Assembly (NCBI GenBank): GCA_964540165.1
Contig: CAZILU010000014.1
Span: 1-36,263, forward strand
DNA from: Mariniphaga sp964540165
Lineage (GTDB): Bacteria > Bacteroidota > Bacteroidia > Bacteroidales > Prolixibacteraceae
Direction: 5' to 3'
Length of the DNA: 36,263 bases
The notes under the pieces were generated by a model. It was given only the letters and a program-made list of their open reading frames with translations, made no database searches and was not told the origin of the DNA. This document shows positions 1 through 8,540 of this stretch, piece by piece. The position numbers and the translations under genes are program-made. Positions within the stretch are counted from its first letter, which is position 1. The number at the start of each line of letters is the position of its first letter.

Positions 1-105
1 ATTTGATACGATCTCTCTGAGAAAGATGTCGTGGTCGGAATAGAGAAATTTTTTAATGATTGGGAATAGATTCTCACTGGTTACGCCAATTTTTCCTGTT
101 TGCAT
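1..105 (-). CDS. htpG: Chaperone HtpG (Hsp90), N-terminal fragment cut by the window edge
   Basis: The reverse strand from 105 down to 1 is open for 35 codons. It starts MQTGKIGVTSENLF and runs on through KKFLYSDHDIFLREIVSN. This is the first strand and helix of the GHKL ATPase domain of Hsp90; the terminal Glu-Ile-Val-Ser-Asn matches the family's ATP-site segment, where the Glu activates water and the Asn ligates Mg. HtpG is a cytosolic ATP-dependent dimeric chaperone. The rest of the gene (about 650 codons in the family) lies beyond base 1. It diverges from the class V aminotransferase across about 220 bases. The family call is seen directly from the N-terminus; nothing can be said about the missing part. 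Confidence 0.9.
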   Translation of the reverse strand, partial: MQTGKIGVTSENLFPIIKKFLYSDHDIFLREIVSN

Positions 106-326
106 ATCTTATTTGTTTTAAATGAAACTTTTTAACTGTTTGCCCGCAAGGTTCAAACCCTGTGCCATGTTGCGAGTCTGACGAATTGTCATTTTTAAAA
201 CGGTTAATTTCTGACAATAGCTCTGTTGAGTTGTCATCGCTGACCATTTTAAAAACTGAAACTTTATCGCGGGAAAAACGGAAAAGCGTTTTCTTTGTAC
301 TAATTTTACCATTGATTGATAATGCC

Positions 327-1808
327 ATGAATAACCTGGAAAAATATTTTTATCCGTTTAGAAGAAATATCATCGGGATCGATCGGGAGTTTCGATCGGC
401 TTATGGTATGCATAAGATTATTTATGGCGACTGGATTGCCAGCGGGAGGTTGTACAAGCCGATTGAAGAGAAGATATCCTATGAAATCGGTCCTTTTGTC
501 GGAAATACCCATTCGGAGACCAGCGCAACGGGTATATTGATGACGTATGCATACCATCGGTCACACGAGATCATTAAGAGGCATGTAAATGCCGGGCCAA
601 ACGATGTGATTTTAACCGCTGGATTTGGCATGACGGCGGTAATCAATAAGTTTCAGCGTATTTTAGGGTTGAAATATTGTGGCCGGTTATCCGCTGCTAC
701 CTGTTTGAAAGAGCGTGACAGGCCGGTGGTTTTCATTACGCATATGGAGCATCATTCCAACCAGACTTCCTGGTATGAGACCAATGCCGAGGTTGTGATT
801 ATTGAACCCGGAGATGACCTGTTGATAGCGCCGGAACATTTGCGCAGCGCATTGGAGAGATATAAGGACAGGCCGTTTAAAATTGGTTCATTTACCGCTT
901 GCTCCAATGTTACCGGAATTCGTACCCCCTATAAGGAGCTGGCCCGGATCATGCATGAGTATGGCGGTGTCTGTTTCATCGATTTTGCTGCATCAGCACC
1001 TTACGATGAAATCGATATGCATCCCCAGGATCCTCTGGAAAAGCTGGATGCCGTTATGTTCTCTCCCCATAAGTTTTTGGGAGGACCCGGATCTCCGGGA
1101 GTTTTAGTTTTTGACGCATCTATGTATAAGAATCAGGTTCCTGATCATCCTGGGGGAGGAACGGTTGACTGGACGAATCCCTGGGGCAAATATAAATATG
1201 TCGATGATATTGAGACGAGGGAAGATGGTGGTACGCCAGGTTTTCTGCAGTCGATAAAAGCGGCTTTAGCCTTTCAGCTAAAGGATCAGATGGGCGTTGA
1301 AATGATGAAAAAACGGGAAGACGAGCTGCTGAGAAGAGCTTTTGAGGGCCTGGATCAAGTGTCTGGATTACGGATTCTTGCCGACCATGTTCGCGATCGG
1401 CTGGGAGTCATCTCATTTTATCTTGAAGGGATTCATTTCAATTTAGCTGTCAGAATATTAAATGATAAGTATGGTATTCAGACACGGGGAGGTTGTGCCT
1501 GTGCCGGTACCTACGGTCACTTTCTTTTAGAGGTCTCTTTTGAAAAATCACAACAGATAACCGAAAAAATCAATCATGGCGACCTCTCGGAAAAACCGGG
1601 GTGGATCAGGTGGTCACTTCACCCTACCATGACGTTGGAGGAGGTTGATATGATGATTGCTGCTTTGAAGGATATGGTTGCAAACATTGAAAATTACCGC
1701 AAGGATTATGTTTACGATCATCGGAAAAATATCTTCAGGCACAGGAATGACCCGGATGTGTCTGCATTCGTTAAGCTATGGTTTGATCCGGAATTTTCAA
1801 TCATCTGA
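327..1808 (+). CDS. Class V aminotransferase / cysteine desulfurase-like PLP enzyme
   Basis: A 493-residue fold-type I PLP enzyme. The reading frame is open back to 162, but residues before the ATG at 327 look like chance coding, and MNNLEKYFYPFRRNIIG is a natural start. The PLP-binding lysine is K249 in SPHKFLGGPGSPG. Upstream lie GNTHSETSATG (cofactor region), a THMEHHSN motif and DFAASAPYDEID, which carries the Asp that contacts the pyridine ring. C390 and C392 in RGGCACAGTYGH sit where SufS/Csd-type desulfurases carry their catalytic Cys. The protein is longer than SufS (about 405 residues), and no suf or isc genes are nearby, so the substrate is unknown. It is probably cytosolic. It lies 27 bases upstream of the patatin gene and is probably co-transcribed with it. 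Class V membership is clear; desulfurase activity is inferred. Confidence 0.85.
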   Translation: MNNLEKYFYPFRRNIIGIDREFRSAYGMHKIIYGDWIASGRLYKPIEEKISYEIGPFVGNTHSETSATGILMTYAYHRSHEIIKRHVNAGPNDVILTAGFGMTAVINKFQRILGLKYCGRLSAATCLKERDRPVVFITHMEHHSNQTSWYETNAEVVIIEPGDDLLIAPEHLRSALERYKDRPFKIGSFTACSNVTGIRTPYKELARIMHEYGGVCFIDFAASAPYDEIDMHPQDPLEKLDAVMFSPHKFLGGPGSPGVLVFDASMYKNQVPDHPGGGTVDWTNPWGKYKYVDDIETREDGGTPGFLQSIKAALAFQLKDQMGVEMMKKREDELLRRAFEGLDQVSGLRILADHVRDRLGVISFYLEGIHFNLAVRILNDKYGIQTRGGCACAGTYGHFLLEVSFEKSQQITEKINHGDLSEKPGWIRWSLHPTMTLEEVDMMIAALKDMVANIENYRKDYVYDHRKNIFRHRNDPDVSAFVKLWFDPEFSII

Positions 1809-1835
1809 TTTTATGGATTACGATAAAAGCAACCT

Positions 1836-2585
1836 ATGAAGTATAAAACCGGTTTGGTATTGAGTGGCGGAGGAACCCGGGGATTTGCCCATTTGGGAGC
1901 CATTGCTGCGCTTTATGAAAAGGGAGTTCATCCGGATGTAATTTCGGGTGCAAGTGCCGGGGCTATTGTGGGAGCTTTCATTGCAGCAGGAAAATTACCG
2001 GATGATATCATGCGCATCTTCAACAAGGGGTGGTTTTTTAAATACACCCGGCTTCAAATACCGGTCGATGGACTGCTTCAGCTAACCGGATTGCAGGAGG
2101 TGATCCGGAAAGAGATACCATACAAAACCATTGAGGAGCTGCCGTTGCCCTTCTTTGTGTCGGTATCAAACCTGAATAGCGGTTCGGTTGAATACCGAAA
2201 TAGCGGACCCCTTGATCAAACCGTGCTGGCCTCTTCGTCCATCCCGGTACTGTTTTCGCCTGTGGAGATCGATGGTCAGTTGTATGTGGATGGCGGATTG
2301 ATGGATAACATCCCTGTGAGACCCATTAAATCGGAATGTGAACGAATCATCTCATTAAATATCAGTCCGATAAATCCCAGTGAAAAAATGAAAAATCTGA
2401 TTCAGATTGCTACAAGAACCTTCTATATGAGTGTAAATGCCAATCTGAAAGAGGTACAGAAGTGTTCGGCCGTTTACATTGAGCCAAAGGGGATCGATCG
2501 GTATGACCTGTTAAGTCTCAGCCAGGCTGAAGAACTTTTTGATCTCGGATATCATACGACAATAAAGGCCTTGCAGTCTGTTTAA
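1836..2585 (+). CDS. Patatin-like phospholipase (RssA/YlbK type)
   Basis: A 249-residue patatin-family serine hydrolase, predicted to cleave acyl esters of phospholipids. The N-terminal oxyanion loop is GGGTRGFAH (residues 11-19). The nucleophile elbow GASAG places the catalytic Ser at residue 40. The second member of the Ser-Asp dyad is D152 in VDGGLMDN. There is no signal peptide and no C-terminal surface-antigen or beta-barrel domain, so this is the short cytosolic or membrane-peripheral form, not the autotransported PlpD type. It follows the aminotransferase by 27 bases and faces pepD tail to tail with about 30 bases between. The natural substrate cannot be read from the sequence. Confidence 0.9.
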   Translation: MKYKTGLVLSGGGTRGFAHLGAIAALYEKGVHPDVISGASAGAIVGAFIAAGKLPDDIMRIFNKGWFFKYTRLQIPVDGLLQLTGLQEVIRKEIPYKTIEELPLPFFVSVSNLNSGSVEYRNSGPLDQTVLASSSIPVLFSPVEIDGQLYVDGGLMDNIPVRPIKSECERIISLNISPINPSEKMKNLIQIATRTFYMSVNANLKEVQKCSAVYIEPKGIDRYDLLSLSQAEELFDLGYHTTIKALQSV

Positions 2586-2617
2586 CCGTTTATTTTGCCT
2601 CACAGAGAATTGAAATT

Positions 2618-4078
2618 TTATTCGATACGTTCAAGTAATCCGGTCAGGTGTTTCCAGAATTTTTCGGTCGACCGGATGTTGAGGCGTTCGTCGGGAGAGT
2701 GAGCCCCCAAAATGGTTGGGCCGAAAGATACCATGTCGAGGTGAGGATATTTCTTTAGGAACAGTCCACATTCGAGCCCGGCATGAATCGATCTGACCAC
2801 CGGAGGTTTCCCGAAAAGATCCTGATAGGCATTAACCGCTTCTCTCAGGATGTTGGAACCGGGATTGGGGGTCCAGCCCGGATAACCTTCGGAGTGCGTT
2901 ATGTTGGCTCCTGCCAGTTCAAAGAGCGAACGAACCATCTCAGCAGCATAATGCTTCCGGCTCTCCAGTTCACTGCGCTGACTGGTGGCAACAGTGATGG
3001 TGTTTATCCCATTGGCAGCCGTTTTTACCGAGGCCAGATTGGTGGAAGTTTCTACCATGCCTTCCATGCGCGTACTCATCTCAAGCACTCCATGAGGGGC
3101 TGCATACAGCGCGTTGAGCAGTTGTTGACCCGTATTCCGGTCGATCACCACCGGTGCTGTTTCTACCGCGTCTATTTTTAGGGTGCACCCGGGTTCGTTA
3201 TGTTCAAACTCCCTTAATATCAGAGATTTAAATATTTCAAAATTATTCCTGATTGCTTTTTTGCTGTCGGAGGGAACCGTTATAATAGCATAGGCTTCCC
3301 TGGGAATGGCATTTCGCAGATTTCCTCCCTGAAAAGAGGCAATTCGCGCATCATATTCACGGTACACCTGCCAGAGAAACCGGTTGAGAACTTTAATGGC
3401 ATTCCCCCTGTTTTTGTGTATGTCGTCTCCTGAATGGCCTCCCAATAAACCCGATACGGAGATACGAAAGGCGACCGAATCTTCCGGAATTTTTTCCGTT
3501 GTGTAGCTGAAGGTTGCTATGGTATCAACGCCGCCGGCACACCCGATAAAAAGCTCTCCTTCATCTTCTGAATCAAGGTTTATCAGCGTAGAACCCATCA
3601 TAAATCCGGGTTGTAAGGCAAATGCCCCGGTTAATCCTGTCTCTTCATCTACGGTAAACAGACACTCCAACGGTCCGTGCTGAATTCGTGCAGAGGCAAG
3701 AAGGGCCAGTTGCGCAGCCATTCCGATTCCACAATCAGCACCCAGTGTGGTGCCGTTGGCTTTTACCCAACCATCGACAATTACAGGTTCAATGGGATCG
3801 TTCTCAAAATCAAAAATCTTGTCGCTGTTCTTTTCACAAACCATATCCATGTGTGTCTGAAGAATTACGATCGGAGCTTCTTCCCTGCCAGGCATTGGAG
3901 GTTTCGAAATTAACACATTCCCGGCTTCGTCCGTTTTTGACTGGAGATGATGCGTTTTTGCAAAATCCAACAGAAAATTTCGAATCTTCTCCTCCCGCTT
4001 TGAAGGCCGGGGAATTTGGCAAATGGAGGCAAAGTAAGAAAACAGGGGCTGAGGTTCAAGATGTGCTAATTTATTCAT
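2618..4078 (-). CDS. pepD: Aminoacyl-histidine dipeptidase, M20 family (PepD)
   Basis: A 486-residue di-zinc M20C peptidase that hydrolyses Xaa-His and other dipeptides in the cytosol. Visible metal-site elements are HMDMV (H76, D78), GADCGIG (bridging D115), DEETGLTGA (general base E145 and metal ligand E146), the LDSEDEG segment, and GAHSPDERLNI near the C-terminus with the last metal His. GLLGGHSGDDIHKNRGNA marks the lid/dimerisation domain. Length and start (MNKLAHLEPQPLFSYF) are typical of Bacteroidales PepD. It is monocistronic: it converges with the patatin gene and diverges from the histidine kinase across about 170 bases. Confidence in the family is high; the exact dipeptide preference is inferred. 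Confidence 0.93.
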   Translation of the reverse strand: MNKLAHLEPQPLFSYFASICQIPRPSKREEKIRNFLLDFAKTHHLQSKTDEAGNVLISKPPMPGREEAPIVILQTHMDMVCEKNSDKIFDFENDPIEPVIVDGWVKANGTTLGADCGIGMAAQLALLASARIQHGPLECLFTVDEETGLTGAFALQPGFMMGSTLINLDSEDEGELFIGCAGGVDTIATFSYTTEKIPEDSVAFRISVSGLLGGHSGDDIHKNRGNAIKVLNRFLWQVYREYDARIASFQGGNLRNAIPREAYAIITVPSDSKKAIRNNFEIFKSLILREFEHNEPGCTLKIDAVETAPVVIDRNTGQQLLNALYAAPHGVLEMSTRMEGMVETSTNLASVKTAANGINTITVATSQRSELESRKHYAAEMVRSLFELAGANITHSEGYPGWTPNPGSNILREAVNAYQDLFGKPPVVRSIHAGLECGLFLKKYPHLDMVSFGPTILGAHSPDERLNIRSTEKFWKHLTGLLERIE

Positions 4079-4247
4079 TCTGTTATTATTGTGAAATGAA
4101 ACGAAGTTATCTTTTTGTAAATATGCAAAAAAGTCCTGAAAAACGGTTCAGACGGAAGAAAATCGCTGAATGATGATCCCTGATTACCTAAAATGATGTG
4201 TCTTGGAGCTGGATTAATAAGCACCTTACTATAACTCGATTTAGATA

Positions 4248-6116
4248 ATGGATGGGTCAATAATTATCGGACTCCTTCAGAATATTGCCATATTGATGGC
4301 TTTTGCCCTGTTGTATGAGAATATATGGTTATATAACGGGAATTCAGGAAGGGTAACAGCAAAAATATTTACCGGGATTATTCTTGGCGGTATTGGAATC
4401 GTGCTAATGTACACTCCCTGGAAAATGTCTTCAGGCCTGCTTTTTGACACCCGTTCGGTGATGCTCGCTGTTTCAGCGCTGTTTTTTGGCACGGTGCCTA
4501 CACTGATTGCTATATTAATTACCGCTACCATGCGGTTTATTATGGGTGGCCCCGGAGTATGGATGGGAATAGGCGTTATCATATCAGCAGGGCTTATCGG
4601 CATTTTCTGGGCGCACGACAGTTTAAAACGAAAACGAAGAAACCGGGTCGTTCATTTTTTGCTCCTTGGTTTGATTGTTCACGTTGCCATGCTTGGCTGC
4701 ACTGTTTTACTTCCTTATAATCAGATTATTCCAACATTGCGAATGATTGTATTGCCTGTGTTGTTGATCTATATTCCGGGAACGATGATGCTGGGAATGT
4801 TGCTGGAAGCACAAAGACAAAATGCACAAAACCGAAAAGAGAAGCAGCGACTTTATGAAATGGAGCATAAGTTGACCAGCGATCTGCTTGAGAAACAGCA
4901 GGAGTTACATGATCTGATTGAGAAATATAAGCTTTTAACCATTGATTATCAGCAGCAAAATGTAGAATTGAAAATTTCGAAGGATAAAGCAGAAGAGGGA
5001 GAGCGTCTGAAATCAGCGTTTTTAGATAATATATCGCATGAAATAAGGACGCCAATGAATGCCATCATGGGATTTACCGACCTGTTGGTTGATGACCTTT
5101 CAAGGGAGAAAAGAGTCCAATATGTTGAAATAATACGCCAGAGCGGGCAATACCTCCTTTCGGTGATTAATGATATTGTTGAAATTTCTCATATTGAAAC
5201 GGGTCTGGTTGAGATTAACCGATCGGAAATTGATCCGGATGCGATGCTTCAGGAGATATTTTCTACTTGTAAGGTGCTGTTCCCAAAGAGCAAGGATATT
5301 AAATTTAAGATTGAAACAGCTACCGGTTCAATTCCTGGCAAACTGGTTTGTGATGCCGTAAAACTACGTCAGGTGTTAATCAATTTGGTTAACAATGCTT
5401 TGAAGTTTACGGATCAGGGAGAGATTTGTCTTGGATATTACTTCCATGATGTTGATCGAATCTCCTTTTTTGTTCGTGATACGGGAGTCGGCATCGCCAA
5501 AGAGAATCAAAAGATCATTTTTGAGCGTTTTCGACAGGTTGGTGCCGAACGGTCGAACTCTCGTGGTGGATCCGGATTGGGACTTTCAATAACCAAATCG
5601 TACGTAGAGATGATGGGAGGAGCCATTGAGGTTCAATCAACGTTGGGCGCCGGTTCCCGGTTTATTGTTACGCTACCTTGTCAGCCCGGTACTGAACCGG
5701 TAGCCATGCCTCAGTCAATACCCGTTGATCCCGTGCCGGAAGTCCCGGGTCATCCAATGGAAGTATTGGTAGCTGAAGATGAGGAGGTCAGCTGGTTCTT
5801 TATTAAGCAGGTACTTTCAAAACAGAAAATGAACGTGATCAGGGCAAAGGATGGCAGAGAAGCCGTTGAACTGTGTAAAAAGCATCGGGGGATTGATGTT
5901 GTTCTCATGGATATTAATATGCCGGAGATGAATGGATATGAAGCTCTGGCTGAAATCCGGAAGTTAAACCCGGGATTGCCTGTGATTGCACAAACAGCTT
6001 ATGCATTATCGGAAGATCTGAAGCGTTTAAAGGACTCCTTTTATGACTATGTCACCAAACCGATCGATCGAAAATTGTTGCTGGAAAAAATTTTGGCAGC
6101 GACCGGTAAATCGTAA
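4248..6116 (+). CDS. Hybrid sensor histidine kinase with 5TM-5TMR_LYT sensor and C-terminal receiver
   Basis: A 622-residue inner-membrane kinase. Residues about 5-190 form five or six membrane helices with LFDTRSVMLAVSALFFG and MRFIMGGPGVWMG, the signature of 5TM-5TMR_LYT sensors (LytS-like). A coiled coil (about 195-255) leads to HisKA with SHEIRTPMNAIMGF, phospho-acceptor H264. The ATPase domain shows LVNNALKF (N box), DTGVGI (G1), FERFRQ (F box) and GGSGLGLSI (G2). A Pro/Val-rich linker of about 25 residues precedes a receiver (from about 504) with acidic pocket EDEE, phospho-acceptor D555 in VLMDINMP and K604 in VTKPI. No response regulator or Hpt gene is beside it, so it is an orphan and its output is unknown. 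The ligand is also unknown; LytS relatives are linked to cell-wall or metabolite signals. Confidence 0.92.
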   Translation: MDGSIIIGLLQNIAILMAFALLYENIWLYNGNSGRVTAKIFTGIILGGIGIVLMYTPWKMSSGLLFDTRSVMLAVSALFFGTVPTLIAILITATMRFIMGGPGVWMGIGVIISAGLIGIFWAHDSLKRKRRNRVVHFLLLGLIVHVAMLGCTVLLPYNQIIPTLRMIVLPVLLIYIPGTMMLGMLLEAQRQNAQNRKEKQRLYEMEHKLTSDLLEKQQELHDLIEKYKLLTIDYQQQNVELKISKDKAEEGERLKSAFLDNISHEIRTPMNAIMGFTDLLVDDLSREKRVQYVEIIRQSGQYLLSVINDIVEISHIETGLVEINRSEIDPDAMLQEIFSTCKVLFPKSKDIKFKIETATGSIPGKLVCDAVKLRQVLINLVNNALKFTDQGEICLGYYFHDVDRISFFVRDTGVGIAKENQKIIFERFRQVGAERSNSRGGSGLGLSITKSYVEMMGGAIEVQSTLGAGSRFIVTLPCQPGTEPVAMPQSIPVDPVPEVPGHPMEVLVAEDEEVSWFFIKQVLSKQKMNVIRAKDGREAVELCKKHRGIDVVLMDINMPEMNGYEALAEIRKLNPGLPVIAQTAYALSEDLKRLKDSFYDYVTKPIDRKLLLEKILAATGKS

Positions 6117-6147
6117 TCGGTTGATCCCGGAGGTATCCGATTTTTAC
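6115..6147. terminator. Candidate bidirectional terminator between the kinase and queA
   Basis: AATCGG (6115-6120) pairs with CCGATT (6137-6142), and T residues follow on the plus strand. A small inner stem GAT..ATC can extend it. It begins at the kinase stop codon and ends at the queA stop, which suits transcription from both sides. The stem is short, so this is only a candidate. Confidence 0.35.
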
Positions 6148-7358
6148 TATTTCAGGTAGAGGTTGCTGTCGCCATAGCTCAAAAACCGAAACTCATTTTC
6201 AAGGGCGAACCGGTAAACATCTTTCCAGTTGTCACCCAGGAAAGCGCTGATCAAAAGCAGCAGGGTGCTTTGTGGCTGGTGGAAATTGGTAATCATTCCG
6301 TTAATCAGCCGAAAAGAGTATCCGGGAACGATGATCAACTGTGTCGAGAATTGGAGGGTACTCTTTTGGGTTTGCTCCAAAAAGGACAGGATATTTTTCA
6401 ATGCTTTTTGTGGCGATAGATCGCCAGATAATTCGTAAGGATCCCATTGCGCAACGATGGGTTCGTTTTCCCAATCAGTGCTGTTGCCAAGTTTAACTCC
6501 AAGCCAGTAAAGGCTTTCAAGTGACCGCACGGAAGTTGTGCCGACCGCAATGATTTTTTCCGGTTGAGATATCAGCGCCTCAATGAATGTTGCCGGGATA
6601 ATTACTTTTTCATTGTGCATGGTATGATCGCTGATTGATTCTGTTTTTACGGGCTGAAAGGTGCCGGCACCAACATGCAGGGTGAGTTCATTCAACGATA
6701 CTTTTTTTTCAGCGAGGTTTTTTAAGACCCGATCGGTAAAATGCAAGCCGGCTGTGGGGGCAGCAACCGATCCATCCATCCGGGCATAAATGGTCTGGTA
6801 GCTATCTTCATCGCCAGGCTCCGTTTCGCGGTTTAGGTAAGGAGGTATGGGCAACGTTCCTGCCTTCTCAATGATTTCAGCAAACGTAAATCCATGATCC
6901 CACTGAAACTCGATTATAAAAATATTCTCCCGTTGTCCAACCTTTTTTGCTATTAATGTCGTTGTTTTTCCGGACACGGTAATCACTCGGCTTAAAAAAC
7001 CCTCTTTCCATTTTTTGGCATTACCCAACATGCATTTCCATACAACCCTTTCTGTTTGTTCAAAGGAGCGTAGGTAGTCGGCAGGTTGGGCCGGCTCCAG
7101 ACAAAATATTTCAATCTTTGCACCGCTCTCTTTTCTGAAAAACACCCGGGCATGAATTACCCGGGTGTTATTGAAAACCAACATTGAATTGTTTGGTATA
7201 TAATTGGTTATATTTTTAAACACCTCTTTTTTAATACCGCCGTTTTGCCAAATCAGCAATTGAGAATGATCGCGCTCTTCCAATGGGTACCTGGCGATTC
7301 TCTCTTCCGGAAGGGAGTAAGTAAAATCGCTGATATGAATATTTTTATACGTCGACAA
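6147..7358 (-). CDS. queA: S-adenosylmethionine:tRNA ribosyltransferase-isomerase (QueA)
   Basis: A 403-residue cytosolic enzyme. It transfers and isomerises the ribosyl part of SAM onto 7-aminomethyl-7-deazaguanine at wobble position 34 of tRNA, giving epoxyqueuosine. Diagnostic segments are HISDFTYSLPEERIA near the N-terminus, MLVFNNTRVIHARV, the invariant DGSVAAPTAGLHFT, LTLHVGAGTFQPV and GMITNFHQPQSTLLLL near the C-terminus. The length matches the longer Bacteroidota form. No other queuosine genes (queC, queD, queE, queF, tgt) are in the window. It diverges from the DUF2027-Smr gene across 84 bases, and a TAATTTTG promoter-like box lies just upstream of its start. Confidence 0.96.
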   Translation of the reverse strand: MSTYKNIHISDFTYSLPEERIARYPLEERDHSQLLIWQNGGIKKEVFKNITNYIPNNSMLVFNNTRVIHARVFFRKESGAKIEIFCLEPAQPADYLRSFEQTERVVWKCMLGNAKKWKEGFLSRVITVSGKTTTLIAKKVGQRENIFIIEFQWDHGFTFAEIIEKAGTLPIPPYLNRETEPGDEDSYQTIYARMDGSVAAPTAGLHFTDRVLKNLAEKKVSLNELTLHVGAGTFQPVKTESISDHTMHNEKVIIPATFIEALISQPEKIIAVGTTSVRSLESLYWLGVKLGNSTDWENEPIVAQWDPYELSGDLSPQKALKNILSFLEQTQKSTLQFSTQLIIVPGYSFRLINGMITNFHQPQSTLLLLISAFLGDNWKDVYRFALENEFRFLSYGDSNLYLK

Positions 7359-7380
7359 AATCGTTAATTTTAAGTGGCTG

Positions 7381-7410
7381 CAAAATTAATGGAAAAAACA
7401 ATTGGATAAA
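7381..7410 (-). promoter_or_regulatory. Candidate promoter of queA (Bacteroidota type)
   Basis: Read on the minus strand: TTTA (7407-7410), an 18-base spacer, then TAATTTTG (7381-7388), an exact match to the -7 consensus TAnnTTTG. The expected start site is within about 20 bases of the queA ATG. The -33 box matches three of four bases. Confidence 0.4.
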
Positions 7411-7417
7411 AAAATTC

Positions 7418-7425
7418 TATTTTTG
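7418..7425 (+). promoter_or_regulatory. Candidate -7 box of the DUF2027-Smr gene
   Basis: TATTTTTG is an exact match to TAnnTTTG, 17 bases before the ATG at 7443. No TTTG is found at the expected -33 distance. A leader of only about 10 bases would result. Confidence 0.3.
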
Positions 7426-7442
7426 CGCAAAATATTAGAGGA

Positions 7443-8492
7443 ATGATTAAAACAGGAGATCGGGTAAAATTTTTAAATGATGTTGGCGGAGGCGTTGTGA
7501 CCGGATTCATTGGTAAAAATATGGTGAAAGTTGAGAATGAAGAGGGCTTTGAAATTCCTTACCCCGTAAATTTGTTGATCTGCGTTGATGATCCCGCTTT
7601 AAATGCCCGGGCCGTATCCGGAGCAAAGAGCGAAGCAAAGATGGAAGAGGGTAAAAGGAGAGAAAAGGAAGAAGAGGTTATCCCTTCTGTTAGAATGATA
7701 AAGGGAAAAGATGCGCCTGATTTTTATTTTTGCTTTGTTCCCGAAAATGAGAAAAATCCGGTTGGAGGAGCCATCGATCTGTTTTTGGTAAACGACAGCA
7801 ATTATACGCTGGTATACCGTTATGCCCACCACAGGGAGGAAACTTATACTACCGTTCAATATGGAACTCTCGCTGCCAATTCACGCATTGAACTGGAGAG
7901 CCTGGGACTGAATGATCTGAATAATTTGCCCGGGTATTGTTTCCAATTGATCTATTTCAGAGATGGCGACAAAGATCTTAATCTGCCGGTGACAAAAATC
8001 TTTAAGATTAATCCGGTTAAGTTTTATAAAGAACGTAGTTACTACTCCAATGCGTTTTTTTCCAACGATGCGATGGTGTTAAAAATTTCTGAAGACTTGT
8101 TAAATACAGAGATTGATAAACTTACTGCCGAAGATTTTAAGAAGGTTGTAAAGAAGAAGGAGCAACAGGAGCCAGAGAAGTCTCCGGTAAGAGTTGCAGA
8201 TCCGGAAGTGATCGAAGTAGATCTGCATATTCATGCGCTTATTGACGATTCAAAAGGTTTGTCGAATAAAGAGATTTTAGATTTACAATTGGAAAAAGTT
8301 GAGCGTGAGATGCGGGCTGCTGTTCAATCGGGATCTAAACGAATTGTATTTATTCATGGGGTAGGCCAGGGCGTTTTAAAGCAGGAGATAACCCGGTTCC
8401 TGCAGAAGAAATTTCCAACGTATGCCTTTCACGATGCCTCTTTCAGGGAGTATGGCTATGGAGCTACGATGGTACTATTAAAGCGGAAGTAG
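7443..8492 (+). CDS. DUF2027 protein with C-terminal Smr (MutS2-type) domain
   Basis: A 349-residue protein with three parts. Residues 1 to about 55 form a KOW/SH3-like N-terminal unit (TGDRVKFLNDVGGGVVTGF). A central beta-rich DUF2027 region (about 85-215) is typical of Bacteroidota. After a charged linker comes an Smr domain from about 255 with EVDLHIHAL (D260, H262) and FIHGVGQGVLK, ending in YGYGATMVLL. Smr domains, known from MutS2 and from eukaryotic Cue2/N4BP2, bind or cut nucleic acids, and in several cases act on mRNA at stalled ribosomes. The DLHIH motif resembles the DxH used by nuclease-active members. The start at 7443 has a promoter-like box just upstream. The gene ends 50 bases before rnpB. 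Family is sure; function is inferred. Confidence 0.88.
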   Translation: MIKTGDRVKFLNDVGGGVVTGFIGKNMVKVENEEGFEIPYPVNLLICVDDPALNARAVSGAKSEAKMEEGKRREKEEEVIPSVRMIKGKDAPDFYFCFVPENEKNPVGGAIDLFLVNDSNYTLVYRYAHHREETYTTVQYGTLAANSRIELESLGLNDLNNLPGYCFQLIYFRDGDKDLNLPVTKIFKINPVKFYKERSYYSNAFFSNDAMVLKISEDLLNTEIDKLTAEDFKKVVKKKEQQEPEKSPVRVADPEVIEVDLHIHALIDDSKGLSNKEILDLQLEKVEREMRAAVQSGSKRIVFIHGVGQGVLKQEITRFLQKKFPTYAFHDASFREYGYGATMVLLKRK

Positions 8493-8505
8493 GTCGAAAC
8501 CCACT

Positions 8506-8537
8506 TTTGCCGCATTAACTGAAAAGTATTACTTTTG
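8506..8537 (+). promoter_or_regulatory. Promoter of rnpB, exact Bacteroidota consensus
   Basis: TTTG (8506-8509), a 20-base spacer and TACTTTTG (8530-8537) match TTTG-N19..21-TAnnTTTG at every defined position. The RNase P RNA begins a few bases downstream, at the distance expected for transcription initiation. This is the best promoter in the window. Confidence 0.75.
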
Positions 8538-8540
8538 TCG

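Noticed and set aside
141..165. GGTTCAAACCC-like T-loop suggesting a tRNA upstream of the aminotransferase
   Set aside because: The flanking bases do not form a five-base-pair T stem, and no acceptor or anticodon arms can be drawn.
162..326. Longer start for the aminotransferase (55 extra codons)
   Set aside because: The added residues have no family similarity, and the region fits a divergent promoter area between htpG and this gene.
3688..4173. 161-codon plus-strand frame reaching into the pepD upstream region
   Set aside because: Mostly antisense to the N-terminal catalytic part of pepD; composition is shadow-like.
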